From Lacticaseibacillus saniviri JCM 17471 = DSM 24301 (GTDB lineage Bacteria > Bacillota > Bacilli > Lactobacillales > Lactobacillaceae): a stretch of DNA of 56,196 nt. Location of the stretch: positions 1 through 56,196 of the forward strand of contig NZ_BBBX01000020.1 of NCBI RefSeq assembly GCF_001311785.1, given 5' to 3'. Below the pieces are notes generated by a model. It worked only from the letters and a program-made list of their open reading frames with translations, ran no database searches and was not told where the DNA came from. A program made the translations under genes and the position numbers. Positions 55,809 to 56,196 of the stretch are shown in pieces; position 1 is the first letter of the stretch, and each line of letters opens with the position of its first letter.

Positions 55809-56096
55809 TCAAGTTAAATCAGAATTCCATTCACCGCCCGGAATCAAGATATTCTCAAACTTCTTGTAAGCGTCAAAGTAAAATTCGTCCTTGTCGCCGT
55901 TATAAGTGACTTCGTAATACATGCCATCGGTAATAACTGTTGACAGCAATGCCTTGCTGTTTTGCAGTGTTTTCGCGTACCAGACTACATACACGCCAGC
56001 AACATCAAAAGAGAGCTTATCAGCTGGATCCAAATGCTTTGCTGTGTAGTCAGTGACTAACAGCTTGCATTTACTTAAAAATTCCTGTTCATTCAT
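55809..56096 (-). CDS. DUF6275-family phage protein (95 aa)
   Basis: Intact from ATG 56096 (GGAGGTCAAGGAAG upstream). VYVVWYAKTLQNSKALLST and YYEVTYNGDKDEFYFDAYKKFEN are the conserved blocks of a phage family of unknown role. Confidence 0.75.
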   Translation of the reverse strand: MNEQEFLSKCKLLVTDYTAKHLDPADKLSFDVAGVYVVWYAKTLQNSKALLSTVITDGMYYEVTYNGDKDEFYFDAYKKFENILIPGGEWNSDLT

Positions 56097-56196
56097 CTTC
56101 CTTGACCTCCAGTGATCCAGCATATTTTGCTAGCATCTCATCGAGTCGCTGATTCGCCACGTCATAGGCAGCTACCAACTTATCAAGTGTAGTAGC
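56089..56196 (-). CDS. Phage protein, C-terminal end only
   Basis: A frame entering from the right edge reads ATTLDKLVAAYDVANQRLDE and ends in EVKEDE at the stop 56089-56091, overlapping the DUF6275 start by 8 bases. The 5' part is outside the window; helical, function unknown. Confidence 0.55.
   Translation of the reverse strand, partial: ATTLDKLVAAYDVANQRLDEMLAKYAGSLEVKEDE

Larger units (their letters stand above)
24209..56196. mobile_element. Contractile-tailed prophage (left end to beyond window)
   Basis: About 32 kb of continuous phage genes: lysis, tail fibre, baseplate, tape measure, sheath and tube, head, packaging, late regulator, RusA and early genes, almost all leftward. Sheath, tube and baseplate genes show a myovirus-type contractile tail. 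Integrase, repressor and replication genes are not in the window, so they must lie further right. Confidence 0.95.

Overview
The window is a low-to-medium GC Gram-positive chromosome segment that reads as Lactobacillaceae. The evidence is a galK-galE-class II galT operon, recJ overlapping apt, anaerobic nrdD-nrdG, a secreted LysM protein of the aggregation-promoting-factor type, CPBP and TspO membrane proteins, strong GGAGG ribosome sites with GTG/TTG starts, and a Lactobacillus-style prophage. I cannot name the species from the sequence alone.

Host part, 1 to about 24.2 kb. It starts with a small unknown protein and a lone SIR2-domain protein (642-2291, probable anti-phage NADase) beside a tRNA-Ser(CGA). 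Next come the LysM protein and a leftward four-gene operon (lipoprotein, alpha/beta hydrolase, GPH-type sugar symporter, methyltransferase). A TetR/SDR divergent pair shares a three-palindrome operator region. A leftward set follows: DUF960-like, YbaK, apt, recJ. The rightward galKET operon has a promoter whose -10 is bracketed by an inverted repeat. nrdG and nrdD run leftward; NrdD lacks the usual N-terminal ATP-cone and has two NrdR-like boxes upstream. Small membrane and unknown genes fill 20.8-24.0 kb.

Prophage part, about 24.2 kb to the end, continuing past the right edge. It is a contractile-tailed (myovirus-type) prophage. Nearly all genes run leftward, from the early region (right) to lysis genes (left): DUF6275, small membrane proteins, RusA resolvase, ArpU-type regulator, a non-coding block with five tandem 11-bp repeats and four tRNA-like structures, three separately terminated cargo genes, TerS, TerL, SPP1-like portal, MuF head protein, scaffold, decoration and capsid proteins, connectors, sheath, tube, tail chaperone with a likely frameshift product, a 4.7-kb tape measure gene, hub and baseplate proteins, tail fibre, a propeller-like tail protein, holin and endolysin. 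The left border keeps the 3' end and terminator of an interrupted host gene. Just inside it is a rightward SOS-box-controlled cassette with a YolD-like protein.

Many genes on both sides of the prophage border, including recJ, galK, galE, galT, nrdD, terL, sheath and tape measure, are split by single-base frameshifts. Most lie in short homopolymers, usually one A or T too few, and the reading continues cleanly in another frame. I read this as base-calling error in the assembly, not gene decay, so each split gene is annotated as one gene over its full span, with the break stated.
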